Origin: Bacteroidota bacterium
GTDB taxonomy: Bacteria > Bacteroidota > Bacteroidia > Bacteroidales > GCA-2748055
Length of the DNA: 35,356 bases
Direction: 5' to 3'
Assembly (NCBI GenBank): GCA_003648635.1
Contig: QMPQ01000007.1
Coordinates: 1-35,356 of the forward strand
Part shown: one piece after another, positions 19,440-28,656 of the stretch
Position numbering within the stretch: the first letter of the stretch is position 1
How the letters are laid out: the number at the start of each line of letters is the position of its first letter
The notes under the pieces: generated by a model
Databases searched by the model: none
Told to the model about the DNA's origin: nothing
The model's input: the letters and a program-made list of their open reading frames with translations, nothing else
Translations under genes and position numbers: made by a program

Positions 19440-19598
19440 CTAAAGCTCAGCTCTTATAAGCTCCCAATCCAGATCAATGGGTTCCGCTTCAAAATCCTTT
19501 GCAGGCTTGAAGGAGAGCGCCTCTCTGATCCGGGAATGGAAGCTTGGATGAGTGGAGATGATCTCAAAATGTTGTATTAATTCATTGTCCATCTCCTC
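19440..19598 (-). other. Frame-displaced C-terminal segment of the M48 peptidase
   Basis: Minus-strand reading in the -1 frame: EEMDNELIQHFEIISTHPSFHSRIREALSFKPAKDFEAEPIDLDWELIRAEL*, including the STHPS..SRI motif expected in an M48 C-terminus. Confidence 0.75.
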
Positions 19599-20215
19599 CC
19601 CAGCTTTCTGAAGAGGGTGGCCAAAGATCGCGGTTCAATGGAAGCTGTTTCAAGCAGCTTTGCTGCAAACAGGTCTGCCTCCTCCTCCTGCTTTCGGTCA
19701 AAACTGGTGGAAGTAAGCAGCTCGCTTACCTCCCCGATCACATATTGATCTCCAGATGTGAGGATCTCAATTCCCAGCTCCTTGATAAGTCGTGAAACTA
19801 CATGTCGTTCCTCCACATGACCCATCTCATGCGCTATAACTGCTGCAAGCTCCTCTGGTGTATCACAGAAAGCCAGGAGCCCGGTTGAGATCAGGATGTT
19901 TCCTCCCGGCACGGTAAAGGCATTGATCATTTCGCTGTCAAACACTACAAAATGGTAATTATATTCAGAATCCTCCAAACCCTCTTCCAGGCGGTCTGCG
20001 ATCACCCTGACCGCCGAATCGACGCGACTGTTATCAAACTCTCCGAAGACAGGATTCAAGAGGATCAGATCCACATAGACTTCCCCCAACTTCTCCTCTT
20101 TGTGGATGCTTATGAGCTGAGGATCCTCTGGATAGGAAAAGAGCGAAAATACCAGCCAGATGAGTCCAAAAACCCCCAGCAACACAAGCAGATCCCGAAG
20201 AATAGTTCTTTGCAT
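19577..20215 (-). CDS. M48 family metalloprotease, prematurely terminated by an apparent frameshift
   Basis: AAVIAHEMGHVEERHV (HExxH), EEEADLFAAKLL (third ligand); ends ...LFRKLGRRWTMN* before the expected C-terminus. Confidence 0.88.
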   Translation of the reverse strand: MQRTILRDLLVLLGVFGLIWLVFSLFSYPEDPQLISIHKEEKLGEVYVDLILLNPVFGEFDNSRVDSAVRVIADRLEEGLEDSEYNYHFVVFDSEMINAFTVPGGNILISTGLLAFCDTPEELAAVIAHEMGHVEERHVVSRLIKELGIEILTSGDQYVIGEVSELLTSTSFDRKQEEEADLFAAKLLETASIEPRSLATLFRKLGRRWTMN

Positions 20216-20224
20216 CTTTGAGAT

Positions 20225-20710
20225 TTACTGGCGAGGGGGTCTGTTGCTGAAAGTGGATTGATCCCGCTCCGGCCTGATCCGATAAACCTGGTGGTAGGCC
20301 AGCTTACCGAAAAATAGGAAATAGTAAAAAACTCCTTTCCTGGCCTTCACAGCTCCAACAATGCTAAAGATAAAGTATACCAGGTTGGCTGTTGCTACCA
20401 TCACCAGGTATCCCCAGTAGAATCCGAAAAAATCCAGATCCCTGGCAAAATTAACAATGGTCCACACCACGAGTCCCGAATTCAAAAGCGTAACAGGAAT
20501 CTGGGAATACAGAGACTGCAGCGTATGAAACTGAACGAATCTTCCCTTATCCCGGTTCACATAGTAGTAAATAATGGCAGCCACCAGGTTCAGGATGGGA
20601 AGTGGCAGCCCCATAGCTGCGGTTGCAAACATCATGAAGTATGCCCCCATGGCATCTTCTTTGACTCTGGTCTCGATCTGATCGGGCTGTGGGAGTGGAT
20701 GATAGTCCAT
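20225..20710 (-). CDS. DUF4870-like membrane protein
   Basis: 161 aa; LPLPILNLVAAIIYYYVNRDKGRFVQFHTLQSLYSQI plus further TM helices. Confidence 0.65.
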   Translation of the reverse strand: MDYHPLPQPDQIETRVKEDAMGAYFMMFATAAMGLPLPILNLVAAIIYYYVNRDKGRFVQFHTLQSLYSQIPVTLLNSGLVVWTIVNFARDLDFFGFYWGYLVMVATANLVYFIFSIVGAVKARKGVFYYFLFFGKLAYHQVYRIRPERDQSTFSNRPPRQ

Positions 20711-20737
20711 ATTCTTTATATGTTGATGTTCCGGGAT

Positions 20738-21337
20738 CTATACCTCATCTGGCAGTTCATCACCCGTAAAAGGTGGATAGGTATCAGTCATGTACATCAT
20801 GTAAAGACTCACCCGCAACTGCCATCGTATTTGTCCAGTTACCCAATCGAACATAAAATCCGGATACTTGGCGGTGAATAGTACGATCCACCAGGCCAGA
20901 AAGGTTAATATGCCTACAAACCAGGCCCTGAATATCAGGATAAACATATGTGGCAGGTAGACATAAAAAATCCCGAAAAACAGCCTTATCAACATCAATC
21001 CCCGGTTTACCTTTTCAGGATAGGGCACGACCAGATCGGTATTTTCATCGGTCGAATTAATCCCGAAGGCCGGGTAACCATCCGATACATTGTACATCCT
21101 GGCGTTTACTCGCAAGCTCCATTTCATGAGCCCTACCTGGAATTCAAACATACTCTGGGGGTAGCGCCCGGTAAAAAGAATGACCCAGAAGGCCGCAAAT
21201 TGAAGAATAGCTCCCCATAAGCTTACAAACATTAAAATGAAGACATGTGGAATAAGGATGTAAATCCAGCCAAACAGGGTTCTAAGCAATAGCTCACCTC
21301 TGGAATAGCGCTCCTGATGTTGAATGGTTAATTTCAT
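20738..21337 (-). CDS. DUF4389-like membrane protein with two tandem copies of the domain
   Basis: Copy 1 RGELLLRTLFGWIYILIPHVFILMF...WVILFTGRYPQSMFEFQVGLMKWSLRVNARMYNVSDGYPAF; copy 2 RGLMLIRLFFGIFYVYLPHMFILIF...WIVLFTAKYPDFMFDWVTGQIRWQLRVSLYMMYMTDTYPPF. Confidence 0.75.
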   Translation of the reverse strand: MKLTIQHQERYSRGELLLRTLFGWIYILIPHVFILMFVSLWGAILQFAAFWVILFTGRYPQSMFEFQVGLMKWSLRVNARMYNVSDGYPAFGINSTDENTDLVVPYPEKVNRGLMLIRLFFGIFYVYLPHMFILIFRAWFVGILTFLAWWIVLFTAKYPDFMFDWVTGQIRWQLRVSLYMMYMTDTYPPFTGDELPDEV

Positions 21338-21396
21338 AGGTTCAAGTTTTATTTACAATGAATTTCGTAAAAAAAACCCCTTCATGTCAACTCTTT

Positions 21397-21429
21397 TTTG
21401 TTAAAATAAAGCAAAATAGGCTAATTTCG
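21397..21429 (+). promoter_or_regulatory. Candidate promoter for leuS (TTTG-N21-TAATTTCG)
   Basis: Near match to TTTG/TAnnTTTG; supports the 21454 start over the ORF-track start at 21358. Confidence 0.45.
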
Positions 21430-21453
21430 CACACTGAATCAGAAGCTGACAGA

Positions 21454-24108
21454 ATGGAGTATAAATTTGCAGATATTGAGAAACGGTGGCAGGACTACTG
21501 GGAAGATAACCATACCTTCAAAACAGAGGATGACTTCTCAAAGCCAAAGTTTTATGTCTTGGATATGTTTCCCTACCCTTCAGGATCGGGCTTGCATGTG
21601 GGTCACCCCGAAGGATATACAGCAACTGATATTGTTGCCCGTTATAAAAGGATGAATGGCTTCAATGTGTTACACCCAATGGGATGGGATGCCTTTGGAC
21701 TGCCTGCAGAGCAGTATGCCATAGAAACCGGGACTCATCCCTCCCTGACAACACAAAACAACTGTGATAATTTCCGCAGACAAATCAAGGCACTGGGATT
21801 GGGATATGACTGGGACCGTGAGATAAATACCACCGATCCCGGCTATTTCAAATGGACCCAGTGGATCTTTATCCGCCTGTACAACACCTGGTTTGATGAG
21901 GAGCTTCAAAAGGGGCGTCCCATTGCAGAGCTAGATATACCTGCAGAAATCAAAGCTGCTGGAGAAGCGGCCGTCACGGAATACATTGTAGAAAAACGAC
22001 TGGCTTATTACGACGATGCTCAGGTATGGTGGTGCCCCCACTGCAGAATTGTCTGTTCCAACGAAGAGGTGCTTAATGACGGAATGCATGAAAAATGCGG
22101 AAATCCTGTAGAAAGAAAGAATCTAAAGCAATGGATGCTTCGAATTCCGCTTTACGCTGAAAGATTGCTGGCAGGATTAGAGAAGGTCGATTGGCCGGAA
22201 GGTGTTAAAGATATGCAGCGCAACTGGATCGGTCGCTCGACAGGGGCCGAGGTAGATTTCAAGGTGGAAGGCGCCAATGAAACCCTCCGGGTATTTACAA
22301 CGCGTCCGGATACGCTTTTCGGTGCTACGTACATGGTGGTTGCACCCGAGCATCCACTGTTGGATACATTTGCAACAGCAGGACAGAAATCCACGGTGGA
22401 TGCCTATGTGGCACAGGCCGGACTAAAATCAGAGCTGGACCGTTCCGATCTCTCCCGCGAGAAAAGCGGGGTCTTTACAGGCACCTATGCCATCAATCCT
22501 GTAAATAATGCAAAGGTCCCCATCTGGGTAGCCGATTATGTGCTGATGGGATATGGCACCGGGGCCATCATGGCTGTTCCCTGTCACGACACCCGCGACT
22601 TTGAATTTGCCTCCGCATTTGGACTTTCGATCCCTTGCATACTCGATCCGGATACCGATGATAAAGTCTTGCGTGAACAGGTAATACAGGGCTTAGCCTG
22701 CTGGATTGGCGATGGTCGCTATATAAACTCCGCCTCGGAGGAGACAGGACTTGATATCAACGGGCTTTCCAAGGAAGAAGGGATTGCAACATGCATAAAG
22801 TGGCTGCACCAGAATAAACTTGGAACTGAAGCCATCAATTACAAGATCAGGGACTGGCTCTTTAGCCGGCAACGTTACTGGGGAGAGCCCTTCCCGATAA
22901 TTCACTGGGAGGATGGAGAGATTACATTGCTGGAGGAGTCCCAACTGCCTCTGCAACTTCCCGAACTGGAAAAGTATGAACCGGGCAGCCATGGGGAATC
23001 GCCTCTGGCCAATGCCACTGAATGGCTCCACGTAAGGGATGAAAATGGTCGGAAAGGCAAGCGTGAAACCAATACCATGCCACAGTGGGCCGGATCATGC
23101 TGGTACTACCTCAGGTACATTGATCCCAAAAATGATAAAGAGCCCTTCTCCAAAGCCAAAGAAAACTACTGGCTTCCGGTGGATCTCTATGTGGGGGGAG
23201 CTGAACATGCAGTACTTCACTTGCTCTACAGCCGCTTTTGGCACAAAGTATTGTTCGATCTGGGCATAGTCTCTACCGATGAGCCCTATACAAAGCTGTT
23301 TAATCAGGGGATGATCCTTGCCTTTGCTTATGAAACTGAAGCCGGAGCCAAAGTAAGTAGCGACCTGGTGGTGGAACGGGATGGTTCGTTTTTTCATACT
23401 GGTACTGGCGAAAAGCTTACTCAGATTGTGGCTAAAATGTCCAAATCATTGAAAAATGTGGTGAATCCGGACGATGTGGTAAGGGTTTTTGGAGCTGATT
23501 CACTTCGCCTCTATGAGATGTTTCTTGGACCTCTCGACGCAGTAAAACCCTGGGTTGAAAACGGGGTCAAGGGTGTTTACAACTTCCTGAACCGCGTACA
23601 CAGGTTTTTTGCAGATACATCCCACTACCATGAGGGTGAAGAGGATCAGGAGCTAAGGAAGTCGCTTCACGCCACCATTAAAAAGGTGGGTGGCGATGTG
23701 GAGGCACTTCATTTTAACACCGCCATCTCGCAGATGATGATCTTTACCAATCTCGCTATAAAGAAGGGTAAGATAACCCGGACTAGTGCAGAAGCTTTCA
23801 TCAGGGTGCTGGGCCCCTTTGCTCCTCACCTGGCTGAGGAGATATGGAGTATTTTGGGGAACAGTGGCTCCATTGCTGAAGCACCATGGCCCCCATTTGA
23901 TGAATCCATGCTCCAGGAAGACTCTCACGAATATCCTGTCATGATCAATGGGAAACTCAGGTTTAAAATTCTACTTCCTCTTAATATGGCAGAAGAGGAG
24001 ATCAAAGAGCAGGTCCTGTCTCATGAAACCGCTCAGAAGTGGACCGAAGGAGCTGATCCCAAGCGGTTCATTCATGTTCCTAAAAAGATTATCAATATCG
24101 TGGTATGA
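21454..24108 (+). CDS. leuS: Leucyl-tRNA synthetase
   Basis: MEYKFADIEKRWQDYWEDNHTF..., FPYPSGSGLHVGHPEGYTATDIVARYKRMNGFNVLHPMGWDAFGLPAEQYA, MSKSLKNVVNPDDVV. Confidence 0.96.
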   Translation: MEYKFADIEKRWQDYWEDNHTFKTEDDFSKPKFYVLDMFPYPSGSGLHVGHPEGYTATDIVARYKRMNGFNVLHPMGWDAFGLPAEQYAIETGTHPSLTTQNNCDNFRRQIKALGLGYDWDREINTTDPGYFKWTQWIFIRLYNTWFDEELQKGRPIAELDIPAEIKAAGEAAVTEYIVEKRLAYYDDAQVWWCPHCRIVCSNEEVLNDGMHEKCGNPVERKNLKQWMLRIPLYAERLLAGLEKVDWPEGVKDMQRNWIGRSTGAEVDFKVEGANETLRVFTTRPDTLFGATYMVVAPEHPLLDTFATAGQKSTVDAYVAQAGLKSELDRSDLSREKSGVFTGTYAINPVNNAKVPIWVADYVLMGYGTGAIMAVPCHDTRDFEFASAFGLSIPCILDPDTDDKVLREQVIQGLACWIGDGRYINSASEETGLDINGLSKEEGIATCIKWLHQNKLGTEAINYKIRDWLFSRQRYWGEPFPIIHWEDGEITLLEESQLPLQLPELEKYEPGSHGESPLANATEWLHVRDENGRKGKRETNTMPQWAGSCWYYLRYIDPKNDKEPFSKAKENYWLPVDLYVGGAEHAVLHLLYSRFWHKVLFDLGIVSTDEPYTKLFNQGMILAFAYETEAGAKVSSDLVVERDGSFFHTGTGEKLTQIVAKMSKSLKNVVNPDDVVRVFGADSLRLYEMFLGPLDAVKPWVENGVKGVYNFLNRVHRFFADTSHYHEGEEDQELRKSLHATIKKVGGDVEALHFNTAISQMMIFTNLAIKKGKITRTSAEAFIRVLGPFAPHLAEEIWSILGNSGSIAEAPWPPFDESMLQEDSHEYPVMINGKLRFKILLPLNMAEEEIKEQVLSHETAQKWTEGADPKRFIHVPKKIINIVV

Positions 24109-25382
24109 TCAAACGGAAGGGAATTCGGGTCACAGGCTTGTTGCTTTTTGTGGAGATTATCGGCTTAGGTCTGTTTTCCGCCTGTAAAAACACACCAAGT
24201 CCGGTAGCTGCTTCCACACCAATCGAAGCGACCTATACGGATACACTAGTTCAGGTAACAGATGTTTATGGTATTCCCCTGGGCATCTATAGCATTGAGG
24301 AAGGAAAGGTTCGTCGTAACCAGACCCTTTCCGACCTGCTCCAGCCCCTGGGCATAACTATGCAGGAGATTTATAAGATATCACTGCTTCCCGACAGCCT
24401 GGTAAACGAGCGAAAAATAAAGCAAGGCAACCGCTACCTGTTTTACACAAAGGCCGATACCATTTCTGAACTCCCCCTGCACGCGGAAACTGTTTTTATC
24501 TATGAAAAGGATCATCTGAATTTTGTAGTTATCAGTATTGATCCCGATACCATCTGGGCCAGAAATGGACGGAAACCCGTAGAAACAAGACTCAAGGTGG
24601 CCTCCGGTACCATTGAAACATCCCTTTGGGAGTCGATGCTGGCAGAAGATGCCAATCCCATGCTGGCAGTGGAATTAAGCGAAATCTTTGCCTGGACCAT
24701 TGATTTTTTCGGAATACAGCAGGGCGATCGTTACAAGGTAATTTATGAGGAGTCCTATGTGGATTCGAACTCCCTGGGCATTGATAAAATAACGGGTGCA
24801 TGGATTTACCATAATGAGACCGATTTCTGGGCGATACCCTTTGTCCAGGACAGTATCAGAAGTTTCTTTGATGAACAGGGAAACAGCCTTCGTAAGGCCT
24901 TTTTAAAGGCGCCTCTCAGGTTTTCCAGGATCAGTTCGGGGTTTTCCCACTCCAGGTACCATCCTGTATTAAAAATCAGGCGTCCGCACCACGGAGTCGA
25001 TTATGCAGCAGCCACCGGAACTCCGGTTCATACAGTGGGCGACGGCGTGATCACTAAAGTGGGTTATCAGAAGGGAGGTGGTGGCAACTATGTGAAAATC
25101 AAACATAACAGTGTGTATTCCACTACCTACATGCACCTGAGCGGTTTCGGGAAAGGTGTGAGACAGGGTGTTTATGTGAAGCAGGGCGATGTCATCGGGT
25201 ATGTGGGAAGCAGCGGCCTGGCAACTGGTCCGCACCTCGATTTCAGATTCTATAAGAATGGCAGTGCTGTTAATCCACTCAAAGTGGAAGCTCCTCCTGT
25301 GGAACCAGTACATGAAACGAACATGCTGGCCTATGGATGGACCCGGGCCTTCACCATAAGTTGGTTAAAGCTCCTTGAGTAA
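24105..25382 (+). CDS. M23 family metallopeptidase / peptidoglycan endopeptidase-like lipoprotein
   Basis: 425 aa; HHGVDYAAATGTPVHTVGDGVITKVGYQKGGGGNYVKIKHNSVYSTTYMHLSGF, GYVGSSGLATGPHLDFRFY; ATGA overlap with leuS. Confidence 0.9.
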   Translation: MIKRKGIRVTGLLLFVEIIGLGLFSACKNTPSPVAASTPIEATYTDTLVQVTDVYGIPLGIYSIEEGKVRRNQTLSDLLQPLGITMQEIYKISLLPDSLVNERKIKQGNRYLFYTKADTISELPLHAETVFIYEKDHLNFVVISIDPDTIWARNGRKPVETRLKVASGTIETSLWESMLAEDANPMLAVELSEIFAWTIDFFGIQQGDRYKVIYEESYVDSNSLGIDKITGAWIYHNETDFWAIPFVQDSIRSFFDEQGNSLRKAFLKAPLRFSRISSGFSHSRYHPVLKIRRPHHGVDYAAATGTPVHTVGDGVITKVGYQKGGGGNYVKIKHNSVYSTTYMHLSGFGKGVRQGVYVKQGDVIGYVGSSGLATGPHLDFRFYKNGSAVNPLKVEAPPVEPVHETNMLAYGWTRAFTISWLKLLE

Positions 25383-25934
25383 ACCTTCAATCACATTCGG
25401 GAAATAATCATACTCCAGTTCATGAATCTTTTTTGCAAGGGAATCTGGCGATTCGTCTGGTTCTATTTTACACCTGGCCTGGAAGATAATATCACCTTCG
25501 TCATATTTCTGGTTTAGGTAGTGAATGCTAATGCCCGATTCTGATTCTCCGGCTTCAATCACTGCCCTGTGTACTCGGCTGCCATACATTCCCTTTCCAC
25601 CATATTTGGGAAGTAGAGCAGGATGAATGTTAACTATCTTATTTTCAAATGGTAAGAGCAAATACTCTGGCACAAGCCAGAGAAAACCAGCCAGAACAAT
25701 ATAATCGATGTCCCGTTCGACAAGCAGATCCAGCACCTCCTGTGAACTGTAAAACTGCTCTCTTGTAAACACAAGAGATTCAACTTCAAGAGATTGAGCC
25801 CGATTGATCACCCCGGCATCCTTACGGTTGGTAAGCACGACCCGAACCTTGCCAAAGCGACTCGTTCGAAAAAAACGGATCAAATTTTCGGCGTTTGTTC
25901 CTGATCCGGAGGCAAATATGGCTATGTTCTTCAT
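25365..25934 (-). CDS. purN: Phosphoribosylglycinamide formyltransferase
   Basis: 189 aa; IAIFASGSGTNAENLIRFF, IVNIHPALLPKYGGKGMYGSRVHRAVIEAGESESGISIHYLNQKYDEGDIIFQ. Confidence 0.93.
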   Translation of the reverse strand: MKNIAIFASGSGTNAENLIRFFRTSRFGKVRVVLTNRKDAGVINRAQSLEVESLVFTREQFYSSQEVLDLLVERDIDYIVLAGFLWLVPEYLLLPFENKIVNIHPALLPKYGGKGMYGSRVHRAVIEAGESESGISIHYLNQKYDEGDIIFQARCKIEPDESPDSLAKKIHELEYDYFPNVIEGLLKEL

Positions 25935-25939
25935 TTTTT

Positions 25940-25970
25940 TTTGAAAATAGTCGAATTTTGCATTTCTTTG
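25940..25970 (+). promoter_or_regulatory. Candidate promoter for acpP (TTTG-N19-TTTCTTTG)
   Basis: TTTG at 25940-25943 and TTTCTTTG at 25963-25970, one mismatch from TAnnTTTG. Confidence 0.45.
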
Positions 25971-26013
25971 CAGCGTTAAAAATAACCAATATTATTAATT
26001 AAAATTTACAGTT

Positions 26014-26250
26014 ATGTCTGACATTGCATCAAGAGTAAAAGCAATCATCGTAGACAAATTAGGTGTTGATGAGAATGAAGTAACTGCCGAAGCCAGTTTT
26101 ACAAATGACCTGGGAGCAGATTCACTTGACACCGTTGAGCTAATCATGGAATTCGAAAAAGAATTCAATATGGGTATTCCCGATGACCAAGCTGAAAACA
26201 TTTCTACTGTTGGTGACGCCATCAAGTATATTGAGGAAAATGCAGAATAA
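26014..26250 (+). CDS. acpP: Acyl carrier protein
   Basis: 78 aa; [19 protein letters not shown] phosphopantetheine site. Confidence 0.97.
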   Translation: MSDIASRVKAIIVDKLGVDENEVTAEASFTNDLGADSLDTVELIMEFEKEFNMGIPDDQAENISTVGDAIKYIEENAE

Positions 26251-26280
26251 GGGTAGTTAAGAGTTCCAAAACTTATTTGT

Positions 26281-27528
26281 ATGAGACGGGTAGTTGTTAC
26301 AGGATTGGGGGCGATTACCCCCCTGGGTAAGAATGTACAAGACTTCTGGAACGCACTTGTTAAGGGTGAGAGCGGAAGTGATTGGATTACTAATTTCGAT
26401 ACTGAGAAGTTTAAGACCAAATTTGCCTGTGAGGTTAAAGGTTATAACTCGCAGGACTACTTTGACAGGAAAGAGGCCCGTAAACTGGACCGTTATGCCC
26501 AGTTTGCGATGATTGCCGCTCATGAAGCGTACCTGGATGCAGGGCTTGATACGGCTGAACATGATAAGGATCGTGCAGGGGTCATATGGTCATCCGGAAT
26601 CGGAGGTATTGAGACCTTCGCCAAAGAGATGTCGGACTTCGCGACAGGTGACGGAACTCCAAGATTCAGCCCTTTCTTTATCCCAAAGATGATCTCGGAT
26701 ATTGCAGCAGGGCACCTCTCCATGAAATATGGGTACAGAGGTCCCAATTATGCTACTGTCTCCGCATGCGCCTCATCCACCAATGCCATCATTGATGCGT
26801 TTAACCTGATCCGCCTGGATATGGCAGATCTATTTATCACAGGAGGATCTGAGGCTTCAGTAAATGTTCCGGGAGTAGGGGGCTTTAATTCCATGCAGGC
26901 GCTCTCCACCAACAATGAGGAGTACAAAACAGCCTCCCGTCCATTTGATGCAAACCGCGATGGTTTTGTTATTGGTGAAGGTGGGGCCGGACTCATCATC
27001 GAGGAGTTGGAACATGCCAAAAAAAGGGGTGCCAAGATCTATGCTGAACTGATCGGTGGCGGTATGTCGGCCGATGCATACCACCTGACTGCTCCACATC
27101 CCGAGGGAGACGGGGCCACTCTGGTGATGACCAATGCCCTGAGAGATGCGAAAATTGCCCCTGAAGAGGTCGATTATGTCAATGTCCACGGAACCGCCAC
27201 CCCGCTAGGGGATCGGTCTGAGATCAAGGCTATAAAGCGCGTTTTCGGGGATCATGCCTATAAGCTCAACATCAGTTCGACCAAATCAATGACCGGTCAC
27301 CTGCTGGGTGCAGCAGGAGCCATTGAATCCATGGCAGTGATCTTGTCCATCGTTAATGGTATCGTACCCCCTACCATTAACCTGAAGACCCTGGACCCGG
27401 AAATTGATCCCAAACTGAACCTCACAGCCAATAAAGCGCAGGAACGTGATGTAAATGTGGGTCTGAGCAATACCTTTGGATTTGGAGGACACAACACCTC
27501 CGCTGTTTTCAGGAAATTTAAGGATTGA
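26281..27528 (+). CDS. fabF: Beta-ketoacyl-ACP synthase II
   Basis: 415 aa; MRRVVVTGLGAITPLG, TVSACASSTNAI, VNVHGTATPLGD, KSMTGHLLGAAGAIE, NTFGFGGHN. Confidence 0.97.
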   Translation: MRRVVVTGLGAITPLGKNVQDFWNALVKGESGSDWITNFDTEKFKTKFACEVKGYNSQDYFDRKEARKLDRYAQFAMIAAHEAYLDAGLDTAEHDKDRAGVIWSSGIGGIETFAKEMSDFATGDGTPRFSPFFIPKMISDIAAGHLSMKYGYRGPNYATVSACASSTNAIIDAFNLIRLDMADLFITGGSEASVNVPGVGGFNSMQALSTNNEEYKTASRPFDANRDGFVIGEGGAGLIIEELEHAKKRGAKIYAELIGGGMSADAYHLTAPHPEGDGATLVMTNALRDAKIAPEEVDYVNVHGTATPLGDRSEIKAIKRVFGDHAYKLNISSTKSMTGHLLGAAGAIESMAVILSIVNGIVPPTINLKTLDPEIDPKLNLTANKAQERDVNVGLSNTFGFGGHNTSAVFRKFKD

Positions 27529-27532
27529 TGCC

Positions 27533-28225
27533 TTGAAGAACCGTAGATTCTATTTGGATCTGGTTCATATGCTGGGATTTCTGCCTCGCAAAACATCCTT
27601 GTATAGACTAGCTTTTATACCCAAGTCTGCTCAACAAAAAACCCCATCCGGGAATCACCTCAATAATGAACGCCTGGAATACCTGGGTGATGCCGTACTG
27701 GACGCCATTGTAGCCAACCACCTGTTTATGCGCTATCCTGAGGGTGACGAAGGATTCATGACCAAACTGCGTGCCCGCATCGTTAAACGGAAAAATCTGG
27801 ATTACCTGGCTACAAAAATCGGTATTCCTGCTTTTATCGATCGTGGGATTACCACGGGAAGCAAATCAAAACACATCTATGGGAATGCGCTAGAAGCGCT
27901 TGTCGGGGCCATCTACCTCGACCGGGGTTTTGGGTGCGCCAAAAAGTTCTTCGAAAGGAAAATCCTGAAGAGACATATCGATCTGGTACTCGTGGCGCAG
28001 AAGGATCCTGATTATAAAAGCAGGATTATCGAGTGGACCCAGAAGAACAGTGTGGAGATTACTTTTGAAAGCAAAGAAGAGCACCTGTCGGGAAGCAAGG
28101 CACCCTCTTTTGTCTCCGTCATCCTCTTAAATGAAGAGGCGAAAGGTACAGGGAGAGGCGATTCTAAAAAAGAGGCAGAACAGCAGGCCTCAAAAGCAGC
28201 ACTGAAGAGCATTCATACTGTTTGA
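27533..28225 (+). CDS. rnc: Ribonuclease III; start uncertain (TTG at 27533 proposed, ORF track opens at 27476)
   Basis: NERLEYLGDAVLDAIVANHLFMRYP, GNALEALVGAIYLDRGF; C-terminal dsRBD GTGRGDSKKEAEQQASKAAL. Confidence 0.9.
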   Translation: MKNRRFYLDLVHMLGFLPRKTSLYRLAFIPKSAQQKTPSGNHLNNERLEYLGDAVLDAIVANHLFMRYPEGDEGFMTKLRARIVKRKNLDYLATKIGIPAFIDRGITTGSKSKHIYGNALEALVGAIYLDRGFGCAKKFFERKILKRHIDLVLVAQKDPDYKSRIIEWTQKNSVEITFESKEEHLSGSKAPSFVSVILLNEEAKGTGRGDSKKEAEQQASKAALKSIHTV

Positions 28226-28227
28226 AC

Positions 28228-28656
28228 ATGGGCGTAAAAAAACATAAGCTGGAACTGGCCATTGAGGAGGATTTTTGTCTGCTGGGCGTGGTTGCAGATG
28301 AACCAGACTATAAGTTGTGCTGGTTGATTAACCATGCGCTTGACATGAACTTTGAGAAACAGGATGAGCTACAACTATTTCATAGCAAACTGGATGAGGA
28401 GCAGGTGTTTTCCAATTTCTCATATCACGATCAGGATGCATTGATCACCTTCAGAATAATCAGGAACCGAAGCGAAAACGGATACTTCCTGGACGAACTA
28501 AAAAACATCGACTTCCTGATCCATATCCAGGGAGATATCACCACCACCAGAATCAATAGTTTTATGCAAGCTGTGGGTGCACTGGAGCCGGTTAGAATGT
28601 GTGTTCCCTCCGACCTGAGCCGGATTAAGAACAAAGAGAGATTGATGCTCTGGTAG
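28228..28656 (+). CDS. IPExxxVDY-like family protein
   Basis: MGVKKHKLELAIEEDFCLLGVVADEPDYKLCWLINHAL; position immediately downstream of rnc fits the family. ATG at 28222 is an alternative start. Confidence 0.65.
   Translation: MGVKKHKLELAIEEDFCLLGVVADEPDYKLCWLINHALDMNFEKQDELQLFHSKLDEEQVFSNFSYHDQDALITFRIIRNRSENGYFLDELKNIDFLIHIQGDITTTRINSFMQAVGALEPVRMCVPSDLSRIKNKERLMLW

Noticed and set aside
19590-19605. Programmed -1 frameshifting as the default reading of the M48 gene
   Set aside because: The site CTGGGGAGGAGATGG lacks a classic X-XXY-YYZ slippery heptamer. The AGGAG likeness to a Shine-Dalgarno sequence is explained by the GGG GAG GAG codons, so a simple indel or error is more likely.
24105-24108. 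ATGA overlap of leuS and the M23 peptidase gene
   Set aside because: Common translational coupling arrangement; not unusual.
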